Source: Hydrogenimonas cancrithermarum
GTDB taxonomy: Bacteria; Campylobacterota; Campylobacteria; Campylobacterales; Hydrogenimonadaceae
Direction: 5' to 3'
DNA length: 64,000 nucleotides
NCBI RefSeq assembly: GCF_030296055.1
Contig: NZ_AP027370.1
Coordinates: 372,001 to 436,000 of the forward strand
Shown here: in pieces, positions 10,543 to 20,136 of the stretch
Position numbering within the stretch: position 1 is the stretch's first letter
How the letters are laid out: each line of letters opens with the position of its first letter
Notes under the pieces: generated by a model
Seen by the model: the letters and a program-made list of their open reading frames with translations, nothing else
What the model was told of the DNA's origin: nothing
The model's database searches: none
Made by a program: the position numbers and the translations under genes

Positions 10543-11694
10543 GTGTTACGCTTTATCGTTTTATCACTCCTTCTTCTCGGTTCGGTCCTTTTTGCCGAAC
10601 CTTCCGTCTTCCCCGACTCGGAGCCTGACGACACCTCGTTTTTCATGCAGATGGAAGGGGGGAATTCCACTGACAGCGTCGAGGAGATAACGGAAGAAGA
10701 ATCTACAGAAAACTTGATCTATCTCGGTTTCGAAAAGCTTCCGAAGAAGCTCTATGTGGGAGAGATATTCCCTGTCACGCTGAAAGTCACCTCGCTTGTC
10801 AAAGACCGTCTCTATACTGTTACACTTGAAGATGGCAAAGATGTCATCCTGATCCAGGAACCCGAACTTATCGAACCCAAAGCGATCAACCATCTCACCT
10901 TCTATTTCAAAGCGACCGGTACCTCCCTCAAACTTCCGGATTTCGTCGTAAGCTACGAAGACGATCCAGAAAGAGTTTACCGTATTGAAGGGAATAAGAT
11001 CCGGGCTGTCCGGCTCAATCCTCCCCGGGATTTTTGCGGTGTACTGGCACAAAAGTTTTCTCTCGTCAACTATCAGGCATCGACCTATACAAAAGAGAGT
11101 AATATCCTCGCCCTTCAGCTCTCCGTTGCCTACGGCAACTATGACGATTTTCATCTGCCACGCTCCGCCAATCAGGGAATCGACTCATACAGCGGCGATC
11201 TGAACGACACCACACTCTTTTATTACGCTGTCTATCCCACCGAAGTCGAACAGGTCGAGTTCAGTTACTTCAATCTTTCCAAAAACAGATATGAAAAGTT
11301 CCAGGTACCCATTATCGTCAAACGCAGCAGTGTGAGTACCCAAAGCAATCTCGACCCGCAGGAGAGTGAATTTACCAAATTCAAAATAGCTGCGACCGCC
11401 ATGCTGATCTTTATCTGGCTCATTTTGTGGATGACGAGAAAGGGGTGGGTCTATCCGATCCTGATTCTTCTTGCGGCTGCATACCTACTCACCTATCTCA
11501 TACCGCTCAAAAGCGTATGCATACGGCCCGATACGACACTCTACCTGCTTCCTACCCCACAAAGTACACCGTTTATGCAGCTTTACGAACAGACCACGGC
11601 GAAAGAGATGAACAAAAACGGCGGATATACCAAAGTCCGACTGCCGAACAACACAATAGGATGGGTTAAAAATGAAGATCTTTGCACGTATTAG
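10543..11694 (+). CDS. Conserved envelope protein with C-terminal SH3-like domain
   Basis: This 383-residue protein has a signal peptide (residues 1-18), an acidic linker and a large beta-rich periplasmic region. Two adjacent membrane helices follow at about 284-300 and 303-325. The C-terminal segment after them resembles a bacterial SH3 domain (GGYTKVRLPNNTIGWVKNED). The same position, between purQ and plsC, is held by a periplasmic protein in Campylobacter (recalled as Cj0515). Function is unknown. It starts with GTG directly after the purQ stop, and plsC begins inside it with a 23-base overlap. Confidence 0.75.
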   Translation: MLRFIVLSLLLLGSVLFAEPSVFPDSEPDDTSFFMQMEGGNSTDSVEEITEEESTENLIYLGFEKLPKKLYVGEIFPVTLKVTSLVKDRLYTVTLEDGKDVILIQEPELIEPKAINHLTFYFKATGTSLKLPDFVVSYEDDPERVYRIEGNKIRAVRLNPPRDFCGVLAQKFSLVNYQASTYTKESNILALQLSVAYGNYDDFHLPRSANQGIDSYSGDLNDTTLFYYAVYPTEVEQVEFSYFNLSKNRYEKFQVPIIVKRSSVSTQSNLDPQESEFTKFKIAATAMLIFIWLILWMTRKGWVYPILILLAAAYLLTYLIPLKSVCIRPDTTLYLLPTPQSTPFMQLYEQTTAKEMNKNGGYTKVRLPNNTIGWVKNEDLCTY

Positions 11695-12379
11695 ATTCTA
11701 CTATTCCGCCTTGGTTATCTCGCTGATTGTGAGTGTGATGATAAAACTTCTCTACCTCTTTCCAAAATATAAAAGCCAAATCCTCCATTACGGCAACAAA
11801 ACCATGCTTGCATTGATGTTCGCCAAAGTCGAGACGGTCGGTAAGCCGGACGAACGGGCACAGCTCTATCTCATCAACCACCAGGGCATCGTAGACATCA
11901 TCACACTTGAAGCAATACTGAACAAAAATCTCAACTGGGTGGCCAAAAAAGAGCTTTTTGAAGTGCCATGGTTCGGTCTTCTTCTCAAAAACGCGGAGAT
12001 GATCGCCGTCGACCGCGAAGATAAGCGAGGCCTCATCAAGCTGATGAAGGATATCAAACATTCGATCGAGGATCTGCACCGGCCCGTCGCCATCTTTCCT
12101 GAAGGTACACGCGCCAAAGGACAGAAACTGCTCCCATTCAAAGAGGGAGCGAAGTTCGTCGCCGAAAAGTTCGGCCTGATCGTCCAGCCGGTGGTGATCG
12201 TCGGCAGCAAACGCGTTGTCAACGAACATGAGAAGACGTCGATCGGCGGAGATCTCAAAGTGATTTTCCTTCCCTCCATCGATGTCAAAAACGCACCGGA
12301 AAACTGGTACGACAAACTGCGTGAAGATATGCAGAGGAGAATCGACCAGGAACTCGAAACTCACACGATCAGCCGATAA
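11672..12379 (+). CDS. plsC: 1-acylglycerol-3-phosphate acyltransferase PlsC
   Basis: This 235-residue membrane acyltransferase makes phosphatidic acid from lysophosphatidic acid. The catalytic HX4D motif is in LINHQGIVDI (about residue 70), and the substrate-binding FPEGTR motif is near residue 147. An N-terminal hydrophobic helix lies at about residues 8-30. Its length is typical. It overlaps the preceding gene by 23 bases, which implies translational coupling. Confidence 0.93.
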   Translation: MKIFARIRFYYSALVISLIVSVMIKLLYLFPKYKSQILHYGNKTMLALMFAKVETVGKPDERAQLYLINHQGIVDIITLEAILNKNLNWVAKKELFEVPWFGLLLKNAEMIAVDREDKRGLIKLMKDIKHSIEDLHRPVAIFPEGTRAKGQKLLPFKEGAKFVAEKFGLIVQPVVIVGSKRVVNEHEKTSIGGDLKVIFLPSIDVKNAPENWYDKLREDMQRRIDQELETHTISR

Positions 12380-12391
12380 AGGAGAAACGGA

Positions 12392-12583
12392 ATGGACGGG
12401 AAAATCAGGAAGAATATACGCAGCGGTATGACGGTGGCCATTGTTTTGAAAGAGGACCAGAAGAGCGGTAGGCTCACAGATGGTGTCGTACGCGACATAC
12501 TGACAAAATCACCCAACCATCCCCACGGCATCAAGGTACGTCTCACCACTGGAGAGGTCGGCCGTGTCAAAAAAATCTACTAG
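12392..12583 (+). CDS. YwbE-family small protein (DUF2196)
   Basis: This 63-residue protein matches the YwbE family, with the motifs IRSGMTVAIVLKEDQ, SGRLTDGVV and HPHGIKVRL. The family is widespread and small, with no established function; it looks like a small beta-barrel that could bind nucleic acid. AAAGGAG stands just before the start. It is the last gene of the ctpA-pur-plsC run. Confidence 0.85.
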   Translation: MDGKIRKNIRSGMTVAIVLKEDQKSGRLTDGVVRDILTKSPNHPHGIKVRLTTGEVGRVKKIY

Positions 12584-12594
12584 TACCCGGAGAC

Positions 12595-12611
12595 GGTGCA
12601 AATCGTGCACC
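12595..12611. terminator. Weak hairpin between convergent genes
   Basis: GGTGCA and TGCACC form a six-bp stem with a five-base loop between the YwbE-like gene and the convergent minus-strand operon. There is no clear T tract on either side, so terminator activity is uncertain. Confidence 0.35.
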
Positions 12612-12627
12612 TCTATCCTCATGGTGA

Positions 12628-12831
12628 TCAACTGGATTTGTTCTCAGCTTCCATTGCATCTATTTCGGCACGGCAGGTTTTGATTTTCAATTTGATCTTC
12701 TCCATCTCCTCTTGTACGAACCCGGCATCGTAGTCGTTGTCGCACCACTCGAGTTCCTCTTTTTTCTTTCGGTATTTCACTTTTAGCTTCTCGATCATCG
12801 TTTCCAGCTCTTCCAACGTCGGTTTATCCAT
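12628..12831 (-). CDS. Small coiled-coil protein, unknown function
   Basis: This 67-residue, very charged protein shows heptad-like Leu/Ile spacing over most of its length (LEELETMIEKLKVKYRKK, then VQEEMEKIKLKIKTCRAEI). I do not recognise a family. It is the last gene of a minus-strand run, 19 bases after the ABC ATPase. Adaptor or scaffolding roles are possible but unsupported. Confidence 0.6.
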   Translation of the reverse strand: MDKPTLEELETMIEKLKVKYRKKKEELEWCDNDYDAGFVQEEMEKIKLKIKTCRAEIDAMEAENKSS

Positions 12832-12850
12832 ACAGAGGCTCCTTCTCTTC

Positions 12851-13426
12851 TTATAGTTCTACGACTCTGTCGCTGCACCATTTCGCAAGATCGCGGTCGT
12901 GCGTAATCATCAGGATACCTACCCGGTCCAGGGTTTCAAGCAGCAATCTCATGACATCGAGCTGAATGAGATTGTCGAGTGCCGATGTGGGTTCATCGGC
13001 AAGCAGAAGGCGGGGCTTCATCAAGAGTGCGCGCAGAATGGAAGCGCGCTGCAGCTGGCCGCCGGAGAGCTCATGCGGTCTCTTCTCGAGCAGTTCACGT
13101 GCAAAACCCATCTGCTCGCAAAGCTCATTCATCCCTTCCAAAGGGGCGACATCCGCTATCTGATTTTCAATGGTGTAGGTCGGATGAAACGAGCTGTAAG
13201 GGTCCTGGAAGACTTGTGAAAAAGGAGCTTTCTCGATCACGCCCGCCATCGGCTTGAGATTGCCTGCGATCAGTTCGAACAGTGTGCTCTTCCCGCTGCC
13301 GCTTGGACCGAGAATCGTAACGATCTCACCCGCATACAGTGTCAGTGAAAAATTTCGATACAGCAACTTCTCTTCGCTATAACCGAATGTCAGATCCTCG
13401 ATCTTCAAGACAACCTCTTTGGCCAT
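12851..13426 (-). CDS. Orphan ABC transporter ATP-binding protein
   Basis: This 191-residue ATPase is shorter than most. It has Walker A GPSGSGKS (about residue 38), Q-loop QVFQDPYSSFHP, signature LSGGQLQR, Walker B LLLADEPTSALD and the switch His in MITHDRD. The Q-loop and signature neighbourhood resembles the Opp/Dpp/Nik peptide and nickel ATPases (DppF/NikE side). No permease or binding protein is adjacent; it lies between proA and a small coiled-coil gene. The substrate cannot be assigned. Confidence 0.8.
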   Translation of the reverse strand: MAKEVVLKIEDLTFGYSEEKLLYRNFSLTLYAGEIVTILGPSGSGKSTLFELIAGNLKPMAGVIEKAPFSQVFQDPYSSFHPTYTIENQIADVAPLEGMNELCEQMGFARELLEKRPHELSGGQLQRASILRALLMKPRLLLADEPTSALDNLIQLDVMRLLLETLDRVGILMITHDRDLAKWCSDRVVEL

Positions 13427-13429
13427 GAT

Positions 13430-14665
13430 TTAGCGGATCTGCCCTTCCCCGTAAACTTTGTACTTGTAGGTCGTCAGATCGTTGATGCCCATCGGCCCGC
13501 GGGCGTGGAGTTTGTTGGTGCTGATGCCCACCTCGGCACCGAATCCAAAGGCCCCGCCGTCGGTAAAGCGGGTCGAGGCGTTGACATAGACACATGCCGC
13601 ATCGACTTCGTTCAGAAACTTTTCGGCCGCCCGATGATTGTTTGTCAAAATCGCTTCGGAGTGGCCCGATCCGTAGCGACGGATATGGGCGATCGCTTCG
13701 TCGACATCTTTGACCACTTTGATAGAGAGGGTATTGGCAAGGTATTCGGTATCGAAATCCTCTTCCGTGGCTGCATCGACGTCGATGATCTTTTGCGTCG
13801 CATCATCTCCGAGAAGCTTTGTCGACTCGGCATCGAACGCCGCTTTGAGTTTTGGAAGCATCTCTTTGGCGATCGCTTCGTCGACGATCAGCGTCTCCAT
13901 CGCGTTACAGACACCAGGGCGCTGACATTTGGCGTTTATCGCAATTTTGATCGCCTCGTCGAAGTCGGCATCTTTATGGATATAGGTGTGGCAGAGACCC
14001 TTGTCGTGTTTGACCACCGGTACTGTCGCGTTGTCGTTGACGAAGCGTATCAGCGCCTCACCGCCACGCGGTATGATGAGATCGACATACTTGTCCATTT
14101 TGATCAGCTTCGCCACCCCTTCGCGGCTACCGTCGGGAAGAAGGCTGATGAGTGCTTTTGGAAGGCCCTCCGCTTCGAGAGCCTTTTGAATCACTTTCGC
14201 TATCGCTTCATTGCTCTGCTGCGCCTCTTTACCGCCTTTGAGAATCGCGACATTGCCGCTTTTGAAACAGAGTGCCGCCGCATCGCTCGTAACGTTGGGG
14301 CGGGACTCGTAGATGATTCCGATGACACCGATCGGGATAGAGACTTTTTCGATGCGCAGACCGTTGTCGGTCACCCATCCCTCCAGTATGCGTCCCACCG
14401 GCTCTTTAAGAGCCGCAATTTCACGTACCGCCTGTGCCATCGCTTCGATACGGCTCTCATCGAGGTAGAGGCGATCCATCAAGGCAGAAGAGAGGTTATT
14501 GCGCTCTCCCTCTTCCATGTCGAACTTGTTATGTTCGATGATAAGTGCGCTGTTTTCTACGAGCGCATCTGCAATTTTGTTCAATACCCGGTTTTTCACC
14601 TCTCCGCTGAGCGTTGCCAGCGTCGATGCGGCGGCCTTGGCCTCTTTCAGGTAATTCTCCATCAT
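13430..14665 (-). CDS. proA: Glutamate-5-semialdehyde dehydrogenase ProA
   Basis: This 411-residue enzyme reduces gamma-glutamyl phosphate to the semialdehyde in proline synthesis using NADPH. It shows GVIGIIYESRPNVTSDA, a FKSGNVAILKGGKEA cofactor region and the catalytic Cys in RPGVCNAMETLIVD. ATG at 14665 overlaps the gpsA stop (ATGA) with AGGAGG just before it. A second ATG directly follows at 14662. No proB is in the window. Confidence 0.96.
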   Translation of the reverse strand: MMENYLKEAKAAASTLATLSGEVKNRVLNKIADALVENSALIIEHNKFDMEEGERNNLSSALMDRLYLDESRIEAMAQAVREIAALKEPVGRILEGWVTDNGLRIEKVSIPIGVIGIIYESRPNVTSDAAALCFKSGNVAILKGGKEAQQSNEAIAKVIQKALEAEGLPKALISLLPDGSREGVAKLIKMDKYVDLIIPRGGEALIRFVNDNATVPVVKHDKGLCHTYIHKDADFDEAIKIAINAKCQRPGVCNAMETLIVDEAIAKEMLPKLKAAFDAESTKLLGDDATQKIIDVDAATEEDFDTEYLANTLSIKVVKDVDEAIAHIRRYGSGHSEAILTNNHRAAEKFLNEVDAACVYVNASTRFTDGGAFGFGAEVGISTNKLHARGPMGINDLTTYKYKVYGEGQIR

Positions 14666-15561
14666 CTCCTCCTGTTGTTTAATAGATCTTTCAGACTCTC
14701 CATAGGGTCCTTGCCCTCCAAAATAGCGTAGACTTCATTCGCGATGGGCAGATAGATATCGTTTGTCTTTGCAATGGTATGAAGCGCTTTCGCCGTACCC
14801 ACCCCTTCGGCCACTTCACCGAGCTCTTCCAGAATTTCGTCGAGTGTTTTTCCCTCCGCAAGGCCCAGGCCGACACGAAAGTTTCGGGAGAGTTTACTGC
14901 TTGCCGTCAAAAAGAGGTCTCCCGCACCGCTGAGTGACAAAAAGGTCTCCTCGTTGGCACCGAATTCGCGTCCAAATCGCGCCATCTCGACAAGCCCTCG
15001 GGCGATAAGGCTCGCACGCGCGTTTTCACCAAGTTTCAAACCATCGCAAATTCCGCCGGCAATCGCAATGACATTTTTGTAGGCACCGCCTATTTCGGCA
15101 CCGATGACGTCGGTGCTCACATAGGTTTTGATGAAGTCGGGGAAAGCTTCGCTCCATGCCGTGGCCGCCAGCCGGTTATGGCTATTCAGGACAAGTGCCG
15201 TAGGCAGGCCTTCCATCACTTCCTTGGCGAATGACGGTCCGCTGAGATAGGTCAGATGGGTACGTGGTACGAATGCTTCATAAATTTCATTCAAAAAGGC
15301 TCCTGTTTCGGCCTCGATCCCTTTTGCGGCGACCAGGATGTTATGGTCTCCCATACCGTAATGTTTCCCAAGCCATTCGCGGACGGCCTGCGCGGGAATG
15401 GCCATGACGATATTTTCTATCTCCATCGCAGCATCGAGTGATACAAAACCTGGAATATCCCGTTCGGTTCTGGAGGTGATGACGACCTCGCATTTCTGAC
15501 GCAGTGCATACGCAAGCGCCTGTCCCCACTTTCCAGCACCGATTACAGCGATTTTTTTCAT
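14662..15561 (-). CDS. gpsA: Glycerol-3-phosphate dehydrogenase [NAD(P)+] GpsA
   Basis: This 299-residue enzyme makes sn-glycerol-3-phosphate from DHAP for phospholipid synthesis. It has an N-terminal Rossmann motif (KIAVIGAGKWGQALA), the LSGPSFAKEV segment, GAYKNVIAIAGGI with the catalytic Lys, and LSLSGAGDLFLT. It overlaps the RCK gene upstream and proA downstream by four bases each. Confidence 0.96.
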   Translation of the reverse strand: MKKIAVIGAGKWGQALAYALRQKCEVVITSRTERDIPGFVSLDAAMEIENIVMAIPAQAVREWLGKHYGMGDHNILVAAKGIEAETGAFLNEIYEAFVPRTHLTYLSGPSFAKEVMEGLPTALVLNSHNRLAATAWSEAFPDFIKTYVSTDVIGAEIGGAYKNVIAIAGGICDGLKLGENARASLIARGLVEMARFGREFGANEETFLSLSGAGDLFLTASSKLSRNFRVGLGLAEGKTLDEILEELGEVAEGVGTAKALHTIAKTNDIYLPIANEVYAILEGKDPMESLKDLLNNRRR

Positions 15562-16268
15562 TTTCTCTCCGTCAGCATGGTGTAAAACTTTTCAAGTGCC
15601 GTACTCTCGCCAAGCAGAACCAGGATATCTCCGGCATCGAATTTGTGGTTGATGCCCCGTGAAACGAAGATAAAATCTTCTCCAAGCTCTTTGTCCGTTA
15701 TCCCGATCAAAATCAGGCCATACTCCCTGAAATCGATCTCATATACATACTTGCTTTCCAGAAACGAGTTCGGCGGTATTTCGATCTCTTCGATACTGAT
15801 GCCGTTGTCGACATAGATGATCTCATCAAGCACGCGTGTCACCGCCGGGCGGGTGATGATATCCACGATCCTGTTGGCGCTCGACTCATAAAGATCGATC
15901 ACTTTGTCCGCACCGATAAATTTCAATTTCCGTGTATTCTCGGCCGATGTCGAAACGGAGATGATCGTCGAATCGGTCGAAATACTTTTGAGTGAAAGAA
16001 CCAGAAATATATTGAGCGACATGTCGTCCATGGAACAGAAGAGTATCTTTCCGTTGAGGCCGAGCTCTTCGAGCGCTGTATCGTCGGTCATATCGATATG
16101 AAAAGAGGTGACGACACCATCCTCCTTCGCCCTCTCTATCGCCTCCTCACGGCTGTCCGCAACGATGATGTTGGAAAAGTTGGCCGAAAGCATCTCATAG
16201 ACTCTGTGCCCGAGCTTGCCGTATCCGAAAAGGATGATTTCACGCGTTTCTTGATTTGAACCTAACAC
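15558..16268 (-). CDS. Free-standing RCK (TrkA-N/TrkA-C) regulatory subunit
   Basis: This 236-residue cytosolic protein has an N-terminal nucleotide-binding RCK fold (ILFGYGKLGHRVYEML, with IIVADSREEAIERA) at about residues 8-130. A TrkA-C-like domain at 145-232 ends in FDAGDILVLLGE. It has no membrane helix. The GTG start lies 29 bases inside the K+ channel gene, so it is probably translated with it. It may complete the channel's gating ring, or serve another K+ transporter not present here. Confidence 0.8.
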   Translation of the reverse strand: MLGSNQETREIILFGYGKLGHRVYEMLSANFSNIIVADSREEAIERAKEDGVVTSFHIDMTDDTALEELGLNGKILFCSMDDMSLNIFLVLSLKSISTDSTIISVSTSAENTRKLKFIGADKVIDLYESSANRIVDIITRPAVTRVLDEIIYVDNGISIEEIEIPPNSFLESKYVYEIDFREYGLILIGITDKELGEDFIFVSRGINHKFDAGDILVLLGESTALEKFYTMLTERK

Positions 16269-17835
16269 TTTGTTCCAACCTTCCCTTGAAATCCGCGATG
16301 CTTACACTGTAACCCATCACGACAAGTATATCACCTGCCTTGAGTATTGTCTCTTCAGCCGGATTGAAGATAATGTAATGGCTCTTTCTGTCACTGCTTT
16401 CCAACCGTTTCAATACGGCCAGAAGGACCAGCCTGTTGGAGGAAAAATCGAAATCGCCGACTGTCGCACCATCGAGAAACGAACCCAGTTTAATCTCCAC
16501 TTCATCGATGCGTGCCGTCCTTTTTTGGGTCAGAATCGCCTGTAACGCTTCGAAAGCGACCGGCTGGCCGATGTAGACAGCACCGAGGAGGCCCGCAATC
16601 TCTTCGGGCATGATCAGATGATTGGCACCTGCTAGTTTCAACTTTTTGGCGACACTCTTGTCACTGCAACGCGAAATAATCTCCACATCCTTGCAAAGGC
16701 TCCGGGCATTGATCGTGATAAAGACGTTGATAATGTCGTCGTGTGTGACACATATGACAGATTTTACATTGTCGCAAAGCTTCAGTTTCAGCAGCGTAGC
16801 GCTTTTCGTCGCATCGGCCCGCAGAACGTTGAAGCCGTCGAGCTCCGCTTTCTCCACTTTTGCGGGATCGAGCTCGATTACCAGAAAGTTTTCTCCTGCC
16901 TCCTGCAGCTTTTTCGAGACCAGCTGCCCGATCTTACCGTACCCGCACACGAGGTTGAGATTTCTTTTTTTCATGATCTGGTTCATGACGCGCGTCTCTT
17001 TGATTTCGGGAAGCTTTTCGCTGAATGCGGAAACGATGATCGATGTTAAAAATGAAATGGCCCCGATACCGGTAAGAATTATCAGCATCGAGACGGCGCG
17101 CCCTTCGGTCGTCACGGGTGCTATGTCACCGTAACCGACGGTCGTAATCGTGACGAGTGCCCAATAGACGGCATCGAAAAGACCTTCGATGTGGGGGTTG
17201 ATTCCGTTGCCTTCGAAGACGTAGATCATCACCGATGCGATCAGTGTAAAAAAGGCAAGCAGCGTCACAAGGGTATAGAGTTCGACCCTTTTGCTGCGGA
17301 GAATATCGAAAAACTGCAGAAGGCTTTTGCTGTAACGGAGCATCTTGAAAGCCCTGAAAAGGACAAAGACGCGAAGCACCCTGATTTCACGGTAACTCGG
17401 CAAAATGGCGACCAGATCGATAAGTGCCGGGACCGAAATGATGTAGGCCCATTTCTGCGCTGCGATCTCTTTAAAAACTTTGGAGAGTTTGAACGGCTTT
17501 TCGAAAAACTCCGACTCCTCGTACTCTGCGATAATCACTTTGTGCATGTCGTCATGCACCCATAGCCGCAAAAGATATTCGACGATGAAGATGCTCGTAA
17601 CGATATAGAGGTCGTAATAGTCAAGCCATGCCGCCACATGCTCACGCACGTCGATTACCAGAATGGTAACGCTCGAAAGAATAATAGCGACCATAAAAAG
17701 ATCGAAATATTTTTTGTAGGGATAGTCGTCGTTGTTCAGCAGATCGTTGAAAAAACGTTTGATCCGCTGATAGCGCGGCGCACTCTCCAGGAAATAGGAG
17801 AACGCGACGAGGTATTTGATCAGAAGTCGTTTCAA
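16240..17835 (-). CDS. Six-helix K+ channel with C-terminal RCK domain
   Basis: This 531-residue protein has about six membrane helices over residues 40-280. A basic S4-like segment ([19 protein letters not shown], about 148-166) is followed by the selectivity filter TTVGYGD near residue 236. The cytosolic part is an RCK domain starting [14 protein letters not shown] (about 297) and a TrkA-C-like end. It should be a K+-selective channel gated by a cytoplasmic ligand, possibly also voltage. Its start overlaps the gatB stop by ATGA. From memory, C. jejuni has gpsA next to gatB, so the channel pair looks inserted. Confidence 0.88.
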   Translation of the reverse strand: MKRLLIKYLVAFSYFLESAPRYQRIKRFFNDLLNNDDYPYKKYFDLFMVAIILSSVTILVIDVREHVAAWLDYYDLYIVTSIFIVEYLLRLWVHDDMHKVIIAEYEESEFFEKPFKLSKVFKEIAAQKWAYIISVPALIDLVAILPSYREIRVLRVFVLFRAFKMLRYSKSLLQFFDILRSKRVELYTLVTLLAFFTLIASVMIYVFEGNGINPHIEGLFDAVYWALVTITTVGYGDIAPVTTEGRAVSMLIILTGIGAISFLTSIIVSAFSEKLPEIKETRVMNQIMKKRNLNLVCGYGKIGQLVSKKLQEAGENFLVIELDPAKVEKAELDGFNVLRADATKSATLLKLKLCDNVKSVICVTHDDIINVFITINARSLCKDVEIISRCSDKSVAKKLKLAGANHLIMPEEIAGLLGAVYIGQPVAFEALQAILTQKRTARIDEVEIKLGSFLDGATVGDFDFSSNRLVLLAVLKRLESSDRKSHYIIFNPAEETILKAGDILVVMGYSVSIADFKGRLEQSVRFKSRNA

Positions 17836-19271
17836 GAGTTCAGACGCTCTTTTAACAGTTGATTGACTTTGGCGGGATTCGCGGAGCCTTTCGAAGCCTT
17901 CATCACCTGTCCGACGAAGAAGCCGAAGAGTTTCTCTTTACCGCTTCTGTACTCATCGACTTTCTCCTGATTGTTCGCTAGCACTTCGTCGATGAGCGCG
18001 AGGATGGCACCGTCGTCGCTCACCTGCTTCAGCCCAAGTTTTTCGATCGCGTCGTCGACATCGGCACCAGGGTGTTCGAAGAGATAGTCGAGAACCTCTT
18101 TTCCAGCCTTTCCGCTGATCGTACTCTCTTCGATACGTTTGACGATCATGGCGAGCTGTTTGGCGGTGACAGGAGAGGTCTCGAGCGTCATACCGCCTTT
18201 GAGACGTCCTTGCAATTCGATCGTCAGCCACTTCGCCGCCTCTTTGGGATTGGCGCCTGCGTCGATCATCTCTTCGAAGAAACGCGCCATCTCCACTTCG
18301 GAGGTAATGACAACGGCATCGTACTCGCGAATACCGAAATCTTTGACATAACGTGCACGTTTGGCATCGGGCATCTCGGGGATATGCTTCGCCTCTTCGA
18401 TCATCTCTTCATCGAGAATGACCGGCAGAAGGTCGGGTTCAGGAAAGTAGCGATAATCGGCACTGTCCTCTTTACCGCGCATCGAGCGGGTTTCTCCTTT
18501 GACAGTGTCGAAAAGCCTGGTCTCTTGCCATACCTCTTCGTCGTATACACCGTCTTCCCAAGCCTCGATCTGACGCTCCACTTCATAACCGATTGCTTGA
18601 TGGATGAACCGGAAGCTGTTCATATTCTTGATCTCGACACGGGTGTAGAGCTTTTCATCCCCTTTGGGGCGGATCGAGACGTTGACGTCACAGCGGAACG
18701 ATCCCTCCTGCATATTCGCATCACTGATGCCGAGGTAGCGCACAATCGCATGCAGTTTCTTGAGGTAGCGTACCGCCTCGTCGGCGCTTCTCATATCGGG
18801 TTCGCTGACGATCTCTAGCAGCGGCGTACCGGCACGATTGAGATCGACCAGCGAATGGTCTCCTTCATGGGTATTTTTCCCGGCATCCTCTTCGAGATGG
18901 GCCCGGGTAATACCGATACGCTTCTGACTCCCGTCGTCGAAGTCGATCATCAAATGGCCGTTTTCGACGATCGGTATCTCGAACTGGCTGATCTGATATC
19001 CCTTCGGAAGGTCGGGGTAGAAGTAGTTTTTGCGGTTGAATACCGACTTCCTGTGAACCGTCGCGTCCACGGCGTTGCCAAACATCATCGCCTTCTTGAC
19101 AGCCTCTTTGTTCAAAACCGGAAGCGCACCGGGCAGGCCGAGACAGACCGGGCATGTATGCGTATTCTGCCGATCGGCAAAACTGGTGGCGCAGTTACAG
19201 AAAATTTTCGTTTTGGTGTTGAGCTGGACATGCACTTCCAACCCGATGATCACTTCGAACATATTGGACAT
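17832..19271 (-). CDS. gatB: Asp-tRNA(Asn)/Glu-tRNA(Gln) amidotransferase subunit B
   Basis: This 479-residue GatB of the GatCAB complex converts misacylated Glu-tRNA(Gln) and Asp-tRNA(Asn) to the amides. Landmarks are the opening [20 protein letters not shown], the zinc-type Cys pairs (FCNCA and [10 protein letters not shown]), [20 protein letters not shown], and the C-terminal YqeY-like tail ([16 protein letters not shown]). The first ATG at 19271 has AAGGAA upstream. GatA and GatC are not in the window. Confidence 0.97.
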   Translation of the reverse strand: MSNMFEVIIGLEVHVQLNTKTKIFCNCATSFADRQNTHTCPVCLGLPGALPVLNKEAVKKAMMFGNAVDATVHRKSVFNRKNYFYPDLPKGYQISQFEIPIVENGHLMIDFDDGSQKRIGITRAHLEEDAGKNTHEGDHSLVDLNRAGTPLLEIVSEPDMRSADEAVRYLKKLHAIVRYLGISDANMQEGSFRCDVNVSIRPKGDEKLYTRVEIKNMNSFRFIHQAIGYEVERQIEAWEDGVYDEEVWQETRLFDTVKGETRSMRGKEDSADYRYFPEPDLLPVILDEEMIEEAKHIPEMPDAKRARYVKDFGIREYDAVVITSEVEMARFFEEMIDAGANPKEAAKWLTIELQGRLKGGMTLETSPVTAKQLAMIVKRIEESTISGKAGKEVLDYLFEHPGADVDDAIEKLGLKQVSDDGAILALIDEVLANNQEKVDEYRSGKEKLFGFFVGQVMKASKGSANPAKVNQLLKERLNS

Positions 19272-19297
19272 ATTGGGGAGTTCCTTGAAAAATATTT

Positions 19298-19852
19298 TTA
19301 TTCTACAAAATAGCGTATCGACGCAAAACCGTCAGCTCCGGCACCTTCGACGGCCCCTATCTGTTCATCGGTCACGATGCCGCCAAGTGCGAAGAGTTTG
19401 ATAGATATTTTATCTTTAATTTCTTTTAACTTCTCTAAACCTTTCGGTTCCCCTTTGCCGGGCGTGGGGAATATGGGGCTGAATGTCACTGCATCGGCAC
19501 CCTCTTGCTCTGCTTCGACCGCTTCATCGAGTGTATGGGTACTGACGATCGTCCAGAGTCCGAGCGACTTCGCGTGGGAAATCCTGCCGAAGGCATTGGA
19601 GGGAAGATGGATCCCATCCGCCCCCAGCGATGCCGCCAGGCATTCGTCGGAATGAAGCAAAAATTTCGTTTCGGGAAAGTGCGGTTTGAGCGAGAGAAAA
19701 CTTCTGGCCAATGTTTCATAATCGGATGTCTGTTTGTCTCTCAAAACCACCATATCGATAGCGTGGAAGCGTAAAATCCGTTCGAGGAACCGACTGAAAA
19801 AAAGAGGATCCGAACTGTAATAGCTCGGATCAGTGATCGCGTAGCGCAGCAT
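19298..19852 (-). CDS. Thiamine-phosphate synthase family protein (ThiE/TenI-like)
   Basis: This is a 184-residue TIM-barrel protein with ThiE/TenI motifs: [33 protein letters not shown] and LFALGGIV. ThiE joins the pyrimidine and thiazole halves of thiamine; TenI relatives are thiazole tautomerases. The protein is shorter than typical ThiE and lacks its usual LRxK(D/E) phrasing in full, so the exact reaction is open. It overlaps the small membrane-protein gene upstream by 23 bases. Confidence 0.75.
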   Translation of the reverse strand: MLRYAITDPSYYSSDPLFFSRFLERILRFHAIDMVVLRDKQTSDYETLARSFLSLKPHFPETKFLLHSDECLAASLGADGIHLPSNAFGRISHAKSLGLWTIVSTHTLDEAVEAEQEGADAVTFSPIFPTPGKGEPKGLEKLKEIKDKISIKLFALGGIVTDEQIGAVEGAGADGFASIRYFVE

Positions 19853-20120
19853 CGTCGAAAGACTCCAGCGAGACTTTGATCGATTCGAGGATCTTTGTCT
19901 GGCGCCTGAGTTCTCTCATCTTTTCAAACTGCAAGGCTGCGACTTCCAGCAAAACGACAAAGAGGAGGCCGAAAAGAGAACCGACAAGGGCGGCCATCAG
20001 TGCGATGACGATACCGAAAGGAAAAAAGGACCAGAAAAGAAAAGCGGCGCCGAGCAGGACAAGAGCCCAGGCGGCACCGAGAAGAAAGCTGATAATCGTT
20101 TCAGCGAGTGTCTGTCTCAA
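19830..20120 (-). CDS. Small two-helix membrane protein
   Basis: This 96-residue protein has two hydrophobic helices (about residues 8-30 and 34-62) and a charged C-terminal tail likely in the cytoplasm (EKMRELRRQTKILESIKVS). It lies 16 bases after atpB and overlaps the ThiE-like gene. A small membrane protein sits beside atpB in Campylobacter relatives as I recall. Function is unknown. Confidence 0.65.
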   Translation of the reverse strand: MRQTLAETIISFLLGAAWALVLLGAAFLFWSFFPFGIVIALMAALVGSLFGLLFVVLLEVAALQFEKMRELRRQTKILESIKVSLESFDDAALRDH

Positions 20121-20136
20121 AAAGCGCTCCGTAGGT

